Shown: positions 25,039 to 34,165 of the stretch, piece after piece
Layout: every line of letters starts with the position of its first letter
How positions within the stretch are numbered: the stretch's first letter is position 1
Assembly (NCBI RefSeq): GCF_013488225.1
Contig: NZ_CP041241.1
Span: 1,869,676-1,933,675, forward strand
Direction: 5' to 3'
Length of the DNA stretch: 64,000 bases
From: Sinorhizobium mexicanum
Lineage (GTDB): Bacteria > Pseudomonadota > Alphaproteobacteria > Rhizobiales > Rhizobiaceae
Translations under genes and position numbers: made by a program
Notes under the pieces: model-generated
What the model saw: the letters and a program-made list of their open reading frames with translations, nothing else
Database searches by the model: none
Told to the model about the DNA's origin: nothing

Positions 25039-26184
25039 ATGTTTTCACCAAAGGCCCTCGAAATGAGAACCCCGGTCGCCGCCAAGCTCGCGGCCGCGCT
25101 TGCCATCGCCGTCGCCCTCTCCGCCTGCTCGGAAGAGAAGGTCGAGACCAGGGAGATCATCCGGCCGGTCAAGGTCGTCGAGATCGCCGCGGGCGGCAAT
25201 CACCGCGAACTCGACTATTCCGGTTCGGTGAAGGCGCGCACGGAGATGAATCTCGGCTTTCGCGTCGGCGGCAAGATCACCGAAAGGCTCGTCAATATCG
25301 GCGACCGGGTGAAGCCGGGCGACCTGCTCGCCCGCATCGACCCGACCGATTACGAGCTCGCCGTAAAAAGCGCCGTAGCCAACCTCGCTGCCGCTGAGAA
25401 GCAGGTGGAAACGACGGCGCTCACCAAGATGCGGGCCGAGCAGCTCTTCACCCGTGAATTCTCGTCCAAGGCTGAGCTCGATCAGGCGACGCTTCTCTAT
25501 GATCAGGCGGTCTCCACGCGGGACGCCGCCGCCTCGTCGCTCGATCAGGCCAGGAACCAGGTCGCCTACAGCGATCTGAAATCCGACCAGAACGGCATCG
25601 TCACCGCGATCAACGCCGATATCGGCCAGGTCGTCGGCACCGGCACGCCGGTGGTGACCGTCGCCGTCGATGGTGAAAAGGAAGTGCAGATCGCCGTGCC
25701 CGAGATGGATATCTCCGAATTCAAGCCGGGCAAGACGGTCGAGGCGCGCTTCTGGTCGGACGACGCGCTCGTGCTCGACGCCCATGTACGCGAAGTCTCC
25801 GGCAGCGCGGACCAGCAGTCGCGGACCTTTTCCGTGCGCGTCAGCCTGCCGACCGACGCGCGCGTGCTGCTCGGCATGACGGCCACGATCGAGGCGGTCG
25901 CGGCCAATGCTGGGCCCTCGGTTTCCATCCCGTTGAGCGCGCTTGCCGAGAAAGACGGCCGGAAGGTGGTCTGGGTGGTCAATCCTGACAGCTCGACCGT
26001 GCACGCGCGCGACGTCAAGCTCGCCGAATTCAGCGGCGATGGCGTTCGCATCGCCGAAGGGCTTAAGCAGGGCGATCTCGTCGTTGCCGCCGGCACGCAA
26101 TTCATGACGGAAGACCTGAAGGTGAAGCTACCGGCAGCCGAACAGCAGGCGGCGCTGACCGAAACCGGCGAAGTCCTTCGCTAA
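25039..26184 (+). CDS. RND efflux periplasmic adaptor (MFP) lipoprotein
   Basis: 381 aa. Membrane fusion protein linking the inner-membrane pump to an outer-membrane channel. Lipobox LSAC is near residue 30, with the biotinyl-lipoyl-like halves LDYSGSVKARTEMNLGFRVGGKI and YSDLKSDQNGIVTAINADIGQVV around a coiled-coil hairpin. ATG at 25039 with AGGAG 8 nt upstream. The pump gene follows after 33 nt. No outer-membrane factor gene is nearby, so a shared TolC-like channel is likely. Confidence 0.93.
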   Translation: MFSPKALEMRTPVAAKLAAALAIAVALSACSEEKVETREIIRPVKVVEIAAGGNHRELDYSGSVKARTEMNLGFRVGGKITERLVNIGDRVKPGDLLARIDPTDYELAVKSAVANLAAAEKQVETTALTKMRAEQLFTREFSSKAELDQATLLYDQAVSTRDAAASSLDQARNQVAYSDLKSDQNGIVTAINADIGQVVGTGTPVVTVAVDGEKEVQIAVPEMDISEFKPGKTVEARFWSDDALVLDAHVREVSGSADQQSRTFSVRVSLPTDARVLLGMTATIEAVAANAGPSVSIPLSALAEKDGRKVVWVVNPDSSTVHARDVKLAEFSGDGVRIAEGLKQGDLVVAAGTQFMTEDLKVKLPAAEQQAALTETGEVLR

Positions 26185-26217
26185 CCCTCCAATTACCGAT
26201 AGAACGGAACGACGGCC

Positions 26218-29200
26218 ATGGACGCCTCCACTGAGGACAGGAAACCGTTCAACCTCTCGCGCTGGGCGATCGGTCATCCGAGCATCGCGCGCTTCCTCTT
26301 CGCGCTGATCATCATCACCGGCGCCCTCGGCCTCGTACGCATGGGCCAGCGCGAAGATCCGGAATTCACCTTCCGTGTCATGGTCATCCAGGCCGTCTGG
26401 CCGGGCGCATCGATCGAGGAGATGCAAGACCAGGTCGTCAACAAGATCGAGCGCAAGCTGCAGGAAACGCCGCATCTCGATTTCGTCCGCTCCTACACGC
26501 GCGCCGGCAGCGCCATCATCACGCTGCAAGTCGAGGGCGACACCAATGCCGAAGAGGTGGCCGACGCCTTCTACCAGGTACGCAAGAAAGTCGGCGACAT
26601 CGACAACGAGCTGCCGGACGGTCTCCTCGGCCCCTATTTCAACGACGAGTTCGGCGACACCTTCATCACGCTCCACTCGATCAGCGGCGACGGCTACAGC
26701 TATCCGGAGCTCAAGAAGTTCGCGATCCAGGGCCGCGACATGCTCTTGACGACGCCCGGCGTCGAAAAGGTATCGATCATCGGCGATCAGCCGGAGAAGA
26801 TCTATATCGACGTTTCGTCCAAGACGCTCGCGGAACACGGGCTGACGCTCAACGATCTGCGCAACGCGATCGTCGGCCAGAACAACGTCGATCGTGCCGG
26901 CTCCGTCGATACCGGCACGCGTTCGGTGCGCATTTCCGTCGAGGGCGGTGTCGACCGCGCCGAGGATATCCGTGCGCTCCGCTTGCGCGCCGGGAACCAG
27001 GTGATCCGGCTCGGTGACATCGCCACCGTCACCTCGGGGCTGGAGGACCCATACCAGCGCAAATACCGCTTCAACGGCCACGACAGCGTCCAGATCGGCG
27101 TGGTCATGGCCAAGGGCTACAAGGTCACCGACGTCGGCAAGGCAGTGGAAGCGACCTACGAGCGCTTCGAATCCTCCCTCCCCTATGGCGTCTCCGTCGA
27201 CCAGATCGCGAACCAGCCGGAGGTGGTGACCGACGCGATCAGCGAGTTCATGCATGCCCTCGGCGAGGCGCTGATCATCGTGCTCGTCGTCTCCTTCCTG
27301 TCGATCGGCTGGCGCTCTGGTCTCGTCATCGCGATCGCCATCCCGCTCGTGCTCGCGGCTACATTCGCGATCATGTACGAGCTCGGCATCGACCTGCAGC
27401 GCATCTCGCTCGGCGCGCTGATCATCGCGCTCGGCCTGCTCGTCGACGACGCGATGATCGTCGTCGAAATGATGGAGCGCAAGCTCGAGGAGGGCCTCGT
27501 GAAGATCGAGGCGGCGAGCTTCGCCTATTCCTCCACCGCCTTCCCGATGCTGACCGGCACGCTGATCACGACCGCAGGTTTCATCCCCGTCGGCTTCGCC
27601 GAGTCGACCGCGGGCGAATATGTGCGCTCGCTCTTCTATGTCGTCGGCATCGCGCTGGTGGTCTCCTGGTTCGTCGCCGTCTATTTCACGCCGTGGCTCG
27701 GCTACATGATCTTGAAGCAACGCCATCATGCCGGCAATCACCACGACGTCTTCGACACGCGCTTTTACCGGCGCCTGCGCGCGACGGTCGGCTGGGCGGT
27801 GCGCCACCGGGTGATCGTGCTCGTCATGACGCTCGCGACCTTCGTCGCCAGCCTCTGGGCGTTCCAGTTCATTCCGAAGAACTTCTTCCCGCAGTCGTCG
27901 CGGCCGGAAATCCTGGTCGATCTGTGGCTGCCGGAAGGAACCAGCATCAAGGAGGTCGAGAAGCAGGCGAAGGCTGTCGAAGCCCGGATGATGGACGACG
28001 AGGACAAGCGCTTCATCGCCACCTATATCGGCGAGGGCGCACCGCGCTTCTTCCTGCCGCTCGACCAGCAGCTTCGCAATCCGAACTTCGCGCAGCTGCT
28101 CGTCATGGCGAAGGACGAGCCGGCCCGCGAGCGGCTGATCACAAAGCTGCGCACGATCATTGCCGAAGACTTTCCGTCGATCCGCGCCAAGGTCGACCGG
28201 CTGTTCCTCGGCCCGCCGACCGGCTGGCCCGTGCAGTTGCGCGTGATGGGCCCGGATCGCGCCGAAGTACGCCGCATCGCCGATCAGGTGAAGGCGAAGT
28301 TCAACGAGAACCCGCTGCTCGGCGCTGTTCACGACGACTGGCTGGAGCCGGTGCCGGCGATGAAGCTGACGATCGACCAGGACCGCGCCCGGGCGCTGGG
28401 CGTCACCTCGCAGCGCATCCGCCAGATGCTGCAGGCATCGATGTCCGGCGTGCCGCTCGACAATTTCCGCGACGGCGAGGAAACCGTCTCGATCGTCGCG
28501 CGGGAGCCGGACGGCAATCGCCAACTGCTTTCGGCCGTCAACTCGGTCTATGTTCCGACCGACTTCGGCGGCTTCGTTCCGGTCTCGCAGGTCGCCAAGG
28601 TCGTGCCGGTCATGGAGCAGGGCATCGAATGGCGCCGCGATCGCCTGCCGACGATCACGGTCCGCGCCACGCTGCCTGACGGCGTGCAGTCGAACGACGT
28701 AACGACGAAGCTCTACAACGAGCTTCAGGGGCTGAGAGACGGACTCGCTCCCGGCTACAAGGTCGAGATCCAGGGCGGCGCCGAGGACAGCGCCGAAAGC
28801 CAGGCCTCGATCGCCGCCAAGGCGCCGATCATGCTGGTCGTCATCGTCGTGCTGCTGATGGCGCAGCTCCAGCACTTTGGCAAGGCGATGCTGGTGCTCG
28901 CGACCGGCCCGCTCGGCATCATCGGCGCGGCCGCCGCGCTCTTGATCAGCGGCGCCCCCTTCGGCTTCGTCGCCATTCTCGGCGTCATCGCGCTGCTCGG
29001 CATCATCATCCGCAACTCGATCATCCTCGTCGACCAGATCGATCAGGACATCGCGGCAGGCATGGAGCGCGCCGAGGCGATCATCGGTGCGGCCGTTCGC
29101 CGCTTCCGGCCGATCATGCTCACCGCCCTGACGGCCGTGCTGGCGCTGATCCCGATCTCGCGCGGCGTGTTCTGGGGCCCGCTCGCCTACGCCATGATGG

Positions 29201-29367
29201 GCGGCATCCTCGTTGCGACGGTGCTGACGATCCTGGTGCTGCCGGCCGGCTACGCACTGTTCTTCGGCCGGGAGCCGAAGCGGAAAGCTGAGCCGGAAGC
29301 CGCCGAGCAGCACTCCGAAGACGACAACGAGGAAGAGCGCTATCCCACGCCGATCGCCGCGGAGTGA
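26218..29367 (+). CDS. RND efflux pump permease (AcrB/HAE1 type)
   Basis: 1049 aa, 12 transmembrane helices with two large periplasmic loops, the usual AcrB length. The proton-relay pair is in GLLVDDAMIVVEMMERK (helix 4). FVRSYTRAGSAIITLQVE and RPIMLTALTAVLALIPI are family landmarks. Proton-driven export of drugs or other toxic compounds; the substrate is unknown. The C-terminus is acidic (EHSEDDNEEE). Confidence 0.95.
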   Translation: MDASTEDRKPFNLSRWAIGHPSIARFLFALIIITGALGLVRMGQREDPEFTFRVMVIQAVWPGASIEEMQDQVVNKIERKLQETPHLDFVRSYTRAGSAIITLQVEGDTNAEEVADAFYQVRKKVGDIDNELPDGLLGPYFNDEFGDTFITLHSISGDGYSYPELKKFAIQGRDMLLTTPGVEKVSIIGDQPEKIYIDVSSKTLAEHGLTLNDLRNAIVGQNNVDRAGSVDTGTRSVRISVEGGVDRAEDIRALRLRAGNQVIRLGDIATVTSGLEDPYQRKYRFNGHDSVQIGVVMAKGYKVTDVGKAVEATYERFESSLPYGVSVDQIANQPEVVTDAISEFMHALGEALIIVLVVSFLSIGWRSGLVIAIAIPLVLAATFAIMYELGIDLQRISLGALIIALGLLVDDAMIVVEMMERKLEEGLVKIEAASFAYSSTAFPMLTGTLITTAGFIPVGFAESTAGEYVRSLFYVVGIALVVSWFVAVYFTPWLGYMILKQRHHAGNHHDVFDTRFYRRLRATVGWAVRHRVIVLVMTLATFVASLWAFQFIPKNFFPQSSRPEILVDLWLPEGTSIKEVEKQAKAVEARMMDDEDKRFIATYIGEGAPRFFLPLDQQLRNPNFAQLLVMAKDEPARERLITKLRTIIAEDFPSIRAKVDRLFLGPPTGWPVQLRVMGPDRAEVRRIADQVKAKFNENPLLGAVHDDWLEPVPAMKLTIDQDRARALGVTSQRIRQMLQASMSGVPLDNFRDGEETVSIVAREPDGNRQLLSAVNSVYVPTDFGGFVPVSQVAKVVPVMEQGIEWRRDRLPTITVRATLPDGVQSNDVTTKLYNELQGLRDGLAPGYKVEIQGGAEDSAESQASIAAKAPIMLVVIVVLLMAQLQHFGKAMLVLATGPLGIIGAAAALLISGAPFGFVAILGVIALLGIIIRNSIILVDQIDQDIAAGMERAEAIIGAAVRRFRPIMLTALTAVLALIPISRGVFWGPLAYAMMGGILVATVLTILVLPAGYALFFGREPKRKAEPEAAEQHSEDDNEEERYPTPIAAE

Positions 29368-29428
29368 ACTCGGCCGCCATCATTCTTGACGCGCCAGCCG
29401 GAAGGAATACCGGCTGGCGCATGGTCGC

Positions 29429-31231
29429 TTAGCCCAGGTGGTGGCGCTCCTGGAGGCCGTAGACCGGTGTCGAAATGCCTTCGCAGCGGGCCTTCAGCTG
29501 CAATGAAAGATACTGCGAATAGTGGCGCGACTGGTGCAGGTTGCCACCATGGAACCAGAGCGCCTCCTGTTGTGTCGGCTTCCACATGTTGCGCTGCTCG
29601 CCCTCCCACGGACCGGGGTCCTTCGGCGTATCTGAGCCGAGGCCCCAGACCTTGCCCACCTTGTCGGCGACCTCCTTCGAGATGAGATCCGCCGCCCAGC
29701 CGTTCATCGAGCCATAGCCGGTGGCGTAGACGACGAGATCGGCCGGAAGCTCGGTGCCGTCCTTCAAGACGACGGCATCTTCCTTCAGGTGGCTGACATC
29801 GGAGCCGGATTTCAGCTTGATGCTGCCGTCGATGACGAGATCGCAGGCGCCGACGTCGATGTAGTAGCCGGAACCGCGGCGCAGATATTTCATGAACAGC
29901 CCGGAACCGTCGGCGCCCCAGTCGAGCATGAAGCCCGCCTTTTCCAGATCCGCATAGAACTTGGCGTCACGTTCGCGCATCTTCTCGTAAAGCGGAATCT
30001 GGAACTCGTGCATGATCCGGTAGGGAAGCGAGGCGAAGATCAGGTCGGCCTTGCGGGTCGTCATGCCGGCGGCAACCGCCCGTTCGGAATAGAGGTCCCC
30101 GAGTCCGATATCCATCAGCGTGTCCGAGCGCACGATGTGCGTCGACGACCGCTGCACCATCGTCACGTCGGCACCGCCTTCCCAAAGCGCCGCGCAGATA
30201 TCATGCGCGGAATTGTTGGAGCCGACGACCACCACCTTCTTGTCACGATAGGCGTCCGGACCCGGATGCTGCGACGAATGCTGCTGTTCGCCTTTGAAGA
30301 CGTCCTGACCTTCGAGTTTCGGAATATTCGGCTTGCCCGACATGCCGGTCGCGAGCACGAGTTGCTTCGGTCGCAGCACGACTTCCTCGCCGTCGCGCAC
30401 AACGACGACCGTCCACTCTTTCGCTTCCTCGTCGTACTTGGCCGACTTGCAGGTGGTCGAGCCCCAGTAGTTGAGCTCCATCACCCTGGTGTACATCTCC
30501 AGCCAGTCGCCAATCTTGTCCTTCGGCGCGAAGACCGGCCAGTTCTCCGGGAAGGGGATGTAAGGCAGGTGGTCGTACCAGACCGGATCGTGCAGGCACA
30601 GCGACTTGTAGCGCTTGCGCCAGCTATCACCCGGTCGTTCGTTCTTCTCGATGATGATCGTCGGCACGTTCAACTGACGCAGACGCGCGCCGAGCGCGAT
30701 GCCGCCCTGGCCGCCGCCGACAATGAGGGCGTAGGGCTGCGTCCCGTAGCCGAGGTCGGCCGCCTCCCGCTCGCGCTTTTCCTTCCACGTCCTGCGATTG
30801 GGATCGTGACCGTGCTCGGCGCCGAGCGGCCGCCGCAGGCCTTTCGGCTCCTCGTGCCCTTTAAGCTCCGTCATCGTCGTGAGAAGCGTCCAGATCAGGC
30901 CGTCCTTCAACCGGATATGGCCGTAGCCTCGCGCCACTTGCGTCTCGAATTCGAACCACCCGTCGGTCACGCCGTCCCCGCCGCTCGCCTGTTCGTTGGC
31001 GTCCTGCCGGAACAGCGCCGGCTTCACCGCTGCGAGCTGGCTCGTCAGCATGTCGCGGATCTGGTCCCGCCCCTCCATCGTCCTGATGTTCCAGGTAAAG
31101 GTGACGAGGTCGCGCCAGTAGCAATCCGCCTGGAACAGATTGACGGCGGCCTCGATATCACCCTGTTCAAGGGCCCTGCCGAGCTTGGCAAGGGCATTGT
31201 CGATGCGGGTGTTGGGACTTTCTTCAAGCAT
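29429..31231 (-). CDS. SnoaL/NTF2-like domain fused to a flavin-containing monooxygenase
   Basis: 600 aa. Residues 1-130 look like an NTF2/SnoaL fold (ALAKLGRALEQGDIEAAVNLFQADCYWRDLVTFTWNIRTMEG). The rest is an FMO or Baeyer-Villiger-type enzyme: FAD site ALIVGGGQGGIALGARLRQL, then SLCLHDPVWYDHLPYIPFPENWPVF, NADPH site VVVVGSNNSAHDICAALWEGG and VYATGYGSMNGWAADL near the end. The N-terminal domain is shared with 4-hydroxyacetophenone monooxygenase-like proteins. Very strong GGAGGAG site. A near-perfect sigma-54 promoter precedes it, with a cognate AcoR-like activator gene just upstream, so it is likely induced by its substrate, perhaps a ketone or alcohol-derived compound. Confidence 0.88.
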   Translation of the reverse strand: MLEESPNTRIDNALAKLGRALEQGDIEAAVNLFQADCYWRDLVTFTWNIRTMEGRDQIRDMLTSQLAAVKPALFRQDANEQASGGDGVTDGWFEFETQVARGYGHIRLKDGLIWTLLTTMTELKGHEEPKGLRRPLGAEHGHDPNRRTWKEKREREAADLGYGTQPYALIVGGGQGGIALGARLRQLNVPTIIIEKNERPGDSWRKRYKSLCLHDPVWYDHLPYIPFPENWPVFAPKDKIGDWLEMYTRVMELNYWGSTTCKSAKYDEEAKEWTVVVVRDGEEVVLRPKQLVLATGMSGKPNIPKLEGQDVFKGEQQHSSQHPGPDAYRDKKVVVVGSNNSAHDICAALWEGGADVTMVQRSSTHIVRSDTLMDIGLGDLYSERAVAAGMTTRKADLIFASLPYRIMHEFQIPLYEKMRERDAKFYADLEKAGFMLDWGADGSGLFMKYLRRGSGYYIDVGACDLVIDGSIKLKSGSDVSHLKEDAVVLKDGTELPADLVVYATGYGSMNGWAADLISKEVADKVGKVWGLGSDTPKDPGPWEGEQRNMWKPTQQEALWFHGGNLHQSRHYSQYLSLQLKARCEGISTPVYGLQERHHLG

Positions 31232-31330
31232 GAGGTCTCCTCCTTTTCGCTTGGCTTGCCTGCTGGCGACTCCTCTTTCGCCGGCGAGGGTGTTGCTGTG
31301 CAGCGCTGCCGCCGCGGTCGAACAGCGATG

Positions 31331-31347
31331 TGCAATGGCCGTGCCAA
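31331..31347 (-). promoter_or_regulatory. Sigma-54 promoter for the monooxygenase gene
   Basis: Minus strand TTGGCACGGCCATTGCA, matching the -24/-12 consensus TGGCACG-N4-TTGCW at every conserved base. It lies 100 nt before the start at 31231. Confidence 0.85.
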
Positions 31348-31554
31348 GCGTCGCAGCCAGGAAAAACGCAATGTTTTCAGGAACGGGAGGAATTAGGACT
31401 GTTGCACGCTCCGACGCGGCCGCCACAAGTGAGGCGTCCGACCTGTTGCAGGCGCCGCCGACGCCGGCAACGCCGCCCGTCCGACCAGACGCGCATAGGT
31501 CGCTGTGGGGCTTCGCGTTACGGCATTCAGCAACCTTGCGCCGGCAGGTCGCTC

Positions 31555-33441
31555 CTACCGATGCGGCTTCAAGTGAAAGCGCCTGACCTGGCGATGCACC
31601 GTCGAGCGGTCGAGGCCCAGCCGTCGCGCCGCCTCAGAGATGTTCCAGTTGCAGGCATCGAGCATCAGTCTCAACGCCGTGCCGGCATCATCCGCATCGT
31701 CCGGCTCGGCCCTCGCGACGAGATAATCCGGCAGGTCGGAAACGTCGATGACGCAGGCTTCGGCGAGCGCAGCCGCAACGGCGATGGCGTTGTCGAGTTC
31801 GCGAATGTTTCCCGGCCAGTCGTGCGCCTTCAGCGCGACAAGCGCGGCCGGCGAGAGCGTCCTTTGGCCGGCGGCATGGGAATGTCGTTCCAGCATCTGC
31901 TCGACCACCCAGTCGAAATCGCGTCTGTCTCTGAGCGGCGGAACCGAGAGCGTTGCGGCGTTGAGCCGGTAATAGAGATCTTCGCGAAAGGCGCCCTGCG
32001 ACACCAGCGTCTGCAAGGGCCGATGCGAGGCCGAAACGATCCTGATCTGGACCGGGCGCGGCACGGTGCCTCCGACCGGAAGCACCTCGCGCTCGGCCAG
32101 CACCCTGAGCAGTCGGCTCTGCAGCGCAAGAGGCATGTCGCCGATCTCGTCGAGAAAGAGCGTGCCGCCGTCCGCCTGCTCGATCAGGCCCTTGCGGCCC
32201 TTGGCGGACGCGCCGGTGAAGGCGCCCGGCAGATAGCCGAACAGCTCGCTCTCGATCAGTTGCTCGGGGATCGCCGCGCAATTGATGGCGACGAAGCGGC
32301 CCGTAAGGCCGCTGCCCTCGTGGATTGCGCGCGCCAGGTATTCCTTGCCTGTCCCGGTCTCGCCCTGGATGAGGATCGGCAGCGCCGTGCGGGCGAGTTT
32401 CGCAGCCTTTGCCTGCAGCGCGACGATTTCGGGCGCATCGCCGCCGAGCCGGCGCAACGGCGGCGGGATCTGCGCGCGCGAGACGCCCGGCGCGCGGACG
32501 CCTGAATGCGGCTCGATGGCATGCGCAAAGAGCGCATTGCCGTCGCGGGCGAAAACGAGCCGTTCCTGCGTCGGCCGGCGGCGCGTGAGCTCCGGAAGAT
32601 CGTCGATTTCCAGGTCGAGGAAGCGCGATACCGGCTCGCCGATGATGAGGCGCGGATCACGCCAGTCGAGCCCCGTCGAGCGGGCAAGGATCTTCGCCCC
32701 GCCTTGGGTCATGCCGGCGATCCGCCCGAGACCGTCGATCGAGATCGCCGCCTCCGGATCGACGTCGAGGAATTCCGGCGAGCGCGAGAACCTGAGCACC
32801 CATTGATGCCGCGCCTGGGCCATGAGATTGGCGAGCTCGATCCGCCTTGCGCTGGCGGTGACCAGATGAAGCGCCAGGTTCTGGCTTGTCTTGAGGATCG
32901 GGGAACTCAGCAGCGAGATGTCGAGGACGGCCGAAAGTTCGCCGTGGATGTCGTAGATCGGTGCCGCCGTGCAGGAGAGCGGCGTGTGCGTGTTGTCGAA
33001 GTGGTCGCTCTGGTGGATCGTCAGCGCCTCACCCGTCTCGATGCAGGCGCCGACGGCGCAGGTCCCGGCGCGCCATTCGGACCATTCGGACCCGAGATAG
33101 AGGCCCGCTTTGCGAAGGCTGTTGTTGAAGAGTGGGTCACCAAGGAACTCGACGGTCACGCCCTGCCGGTCGGAGAGCAAGAGCACATAGTTCTGCCCCG
33201 CCACTTGCCTGAACAGATGTTCGAGCCCGGAACGGGCGATGGCGATCAGGTCTTCCGATTGCTGGCGATGCTCCTTGAGCCGTGTCTCCGGTACGATATA
33301 GGCCTCGCAAGCCTGCGCCGGGTCGAGGCGGTGATGCTCCAGGCAGCGCCGCCAGGATTTGACGACCATATCGTCGCGGCTGCTCGGAAGGCCGCGGCCG
33401 ACGCGCTCGATTTCGCGGATATGGTCGGAATGTGAAAACAT
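31555..33441 (-). CDS. AcoR-like sigma-54-dependent activator (GAF, AAA+, Fis HTH)
   Basis: 628 aa. Domains in order: N-terminal GAF-type sensor (about residues 60-210), then a PAS-like linker, AAA+ domain and Fis-type helix-turn-helix. The AAA+ domain holds Walker A GETGTGKE, the sigma-54 contact loop GAFTGA and Walker B GGTLFLDEIGDM. The HTH is NISEAARRLGLDRSTVHRQVRRF. The absence of a receiver domain points to direct ligand sensing, as in AcoR. ATG at 33441 with AGGAGG. It stands directly upstream of, and on the same strand as, the sigma-54-preceded monooxygenase, its likely target. Confidence 0.92.
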   Translation of the reverse strand: MFSHSDHIREIERVGRGLPSSRDDMVVKSWRRCLEHHRLDPAQACEAYIVPETRLKEHRQQSEDLIAIARSGLEHLFRQVAGQNYVLLLSDRQGVTVEFLGDPLFNNSLRKAGLYLGSEWSEWRAGTCAVGACIETGEALTIHQSDHFDNTHTPLSCTAAPIYDIHGELSAVLDISLLSSPILKTSQNLALHLVTASARRIELANLMAQARHQWVLRFSRSPEFLDVDPEAAISIDGLGRIAGMTQGGAKILARSTGLDWRDPRLIIGEPVSRFLDLEIDDLPELTRRRPTQERLVFARDGNALFAHAIEPHSGVRAPGVSRAQIPPPLRRLGGDAPEIVALQAKAAKLARTALPILIQGETGTGKEYLARAIHEGSGLTGRFVAINCAAIPEQLIESELFGYLPGAFTGASAKGRKGLIEQADGGTLFLDEIGDMPLALQSRLLRVLAEREVLPVGGTVPRPVQIRIVSASHRPLQTLVSQGAFREDLYYRLNAATLSVPPLRDRRDFDWVVEQMLERHSHAAGQRTLSPAALVALKAHDWPGNIRELDNAIAVAAALAEACVIDVSDLPDYLVARAEPDDADDAGTALRLMLDACNWNISEAARRLGLDRSTVHRQVRRFHLKPHR

Positions 33442-33631
33442 GACCGCCTTCCTCCTGGGCGCGAGTGTGCGCATGGGAAGCCGAAATGTAAAGGAACGGA
33501 AAGCCGAGGAGCGGGGACGCGATGATCCGCCTCGGGCGCTTGTGTCCGGAACACCGGCGCGCGACCCGGACTCTGCTTGGTCCGGGCCGACGCCGCCAAA
33601 TATCCTTGATCGGCCGGATCGGCCGCGCGCA

Positions 33632-33841
33632 TCAATCGTCGAGGCGGAAGCCGACCTTCATGACGACCTGGTAATGCGCCACCTCTCCGTTGACGATCTG
33701 TCCCCGGATCTGGTCGACTTCGAACCAGTCGAGATTCCGCATGGTTTTCGAGGCGCGCGAAATCGCCGTTTCGATCGACTCGTTGACCGAGGTCTTCGAG
33801 CTTCCGATCAACTCTATCTTCTTGTAGACGTGCCCGGTCAC
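33632..33841 (-). CDS. Dodecin (GTG start)
   Basis: 69 aa. Dodecins assemble into hollow dodecamers that store or buffer flavins. The family pattern is clear: VYKKIELIGSSKTSVNESIETAISRASKTMRNLDWFEVDQIRGQI, including the flavin-stacking Trp39. A larger frame exists upstream, but GAGGAGG sits 5 nt before a GTG at 33841, giving the right length. It lies next to a flavoprotein monooxygenase and its regulator, on the same strand. Confidence 0.92.
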   Translation of the reverse strand: MTGHVYKKIELIGSSKTSVNESIETAISRASKTMRNLDWFEVDQIRGQIVNGEVAHYQVVMKVGFRLDD

Positions 33842-33869
33842 AGTAACCTCCTCGGGTTCTGGTTGATCC

Positions 33870-33963
33870 CACAGCGCCGTGCGTCTTTTCAGACGCCCAT
33901 AGGTCGCCGCTGTGGACTCTGAATTGCTGCATGTTTTGTCCTCCGATTTAAGGAAACATGCAG
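33870..33963. repeat. Mosaic palindromic repeats, type A followed by type B
   Basis: A unit ACAGCGCCGTGCGTC..AGACGCCCATAGGTCGCCGCTGT. Then a B unit CTGCATGTTTTGTCCTCCG with its inverted arm ATTTAAGGAAACATGCAG. Fills the gap upstream of dodecin. Confidence 0.7.
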
Positions 33964-34095
33964 TAGCGCGAACATCGCCCTCGGGCAGCGAAGAGTGCGA
34001 CGGCGCGTGCTCGGACCGCCAATCATTGAGGACGATGCAGTCAGCATGCGCCCGTTGGCGCGCGATTGCCAGCCGCTGCATTCGGAAATTGCGGC

Positions 34096-34143
34096 CTACC
34101 AACGCGGCGCGTCTTTTGAGGCGCGCAAAGGTCGCTGTGGCAC
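34096..34143. repeat. Mosaic palindromic repeat, type A
   Basis: CTACCAACGCGGCGCGTC paired with GAGGCGCGCAAAGGTCGCTG. It lies 23 nt past the stop of the LacI-type regulator. Apart from repeats, 33842-34165 holds no gene. Confidence 0.6.
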
Positions 34144-34165
34144 TTTTGATTGTTGCGTTCGCCGG

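Noticed and set aside
26128..29313. 1061-aa open frame on the minus strand opposite the RND permease
   Set aside because: Long antisense frame produced by high GC content; Arg/Asp/His-rich, no domain, and fully overlaps a clear AcrB-type gene.
33842..34165. Possible extra gene between dodecin and the LacI regulator
   Set aside because: All open frames there run through palindromic repeats and have no coding character.
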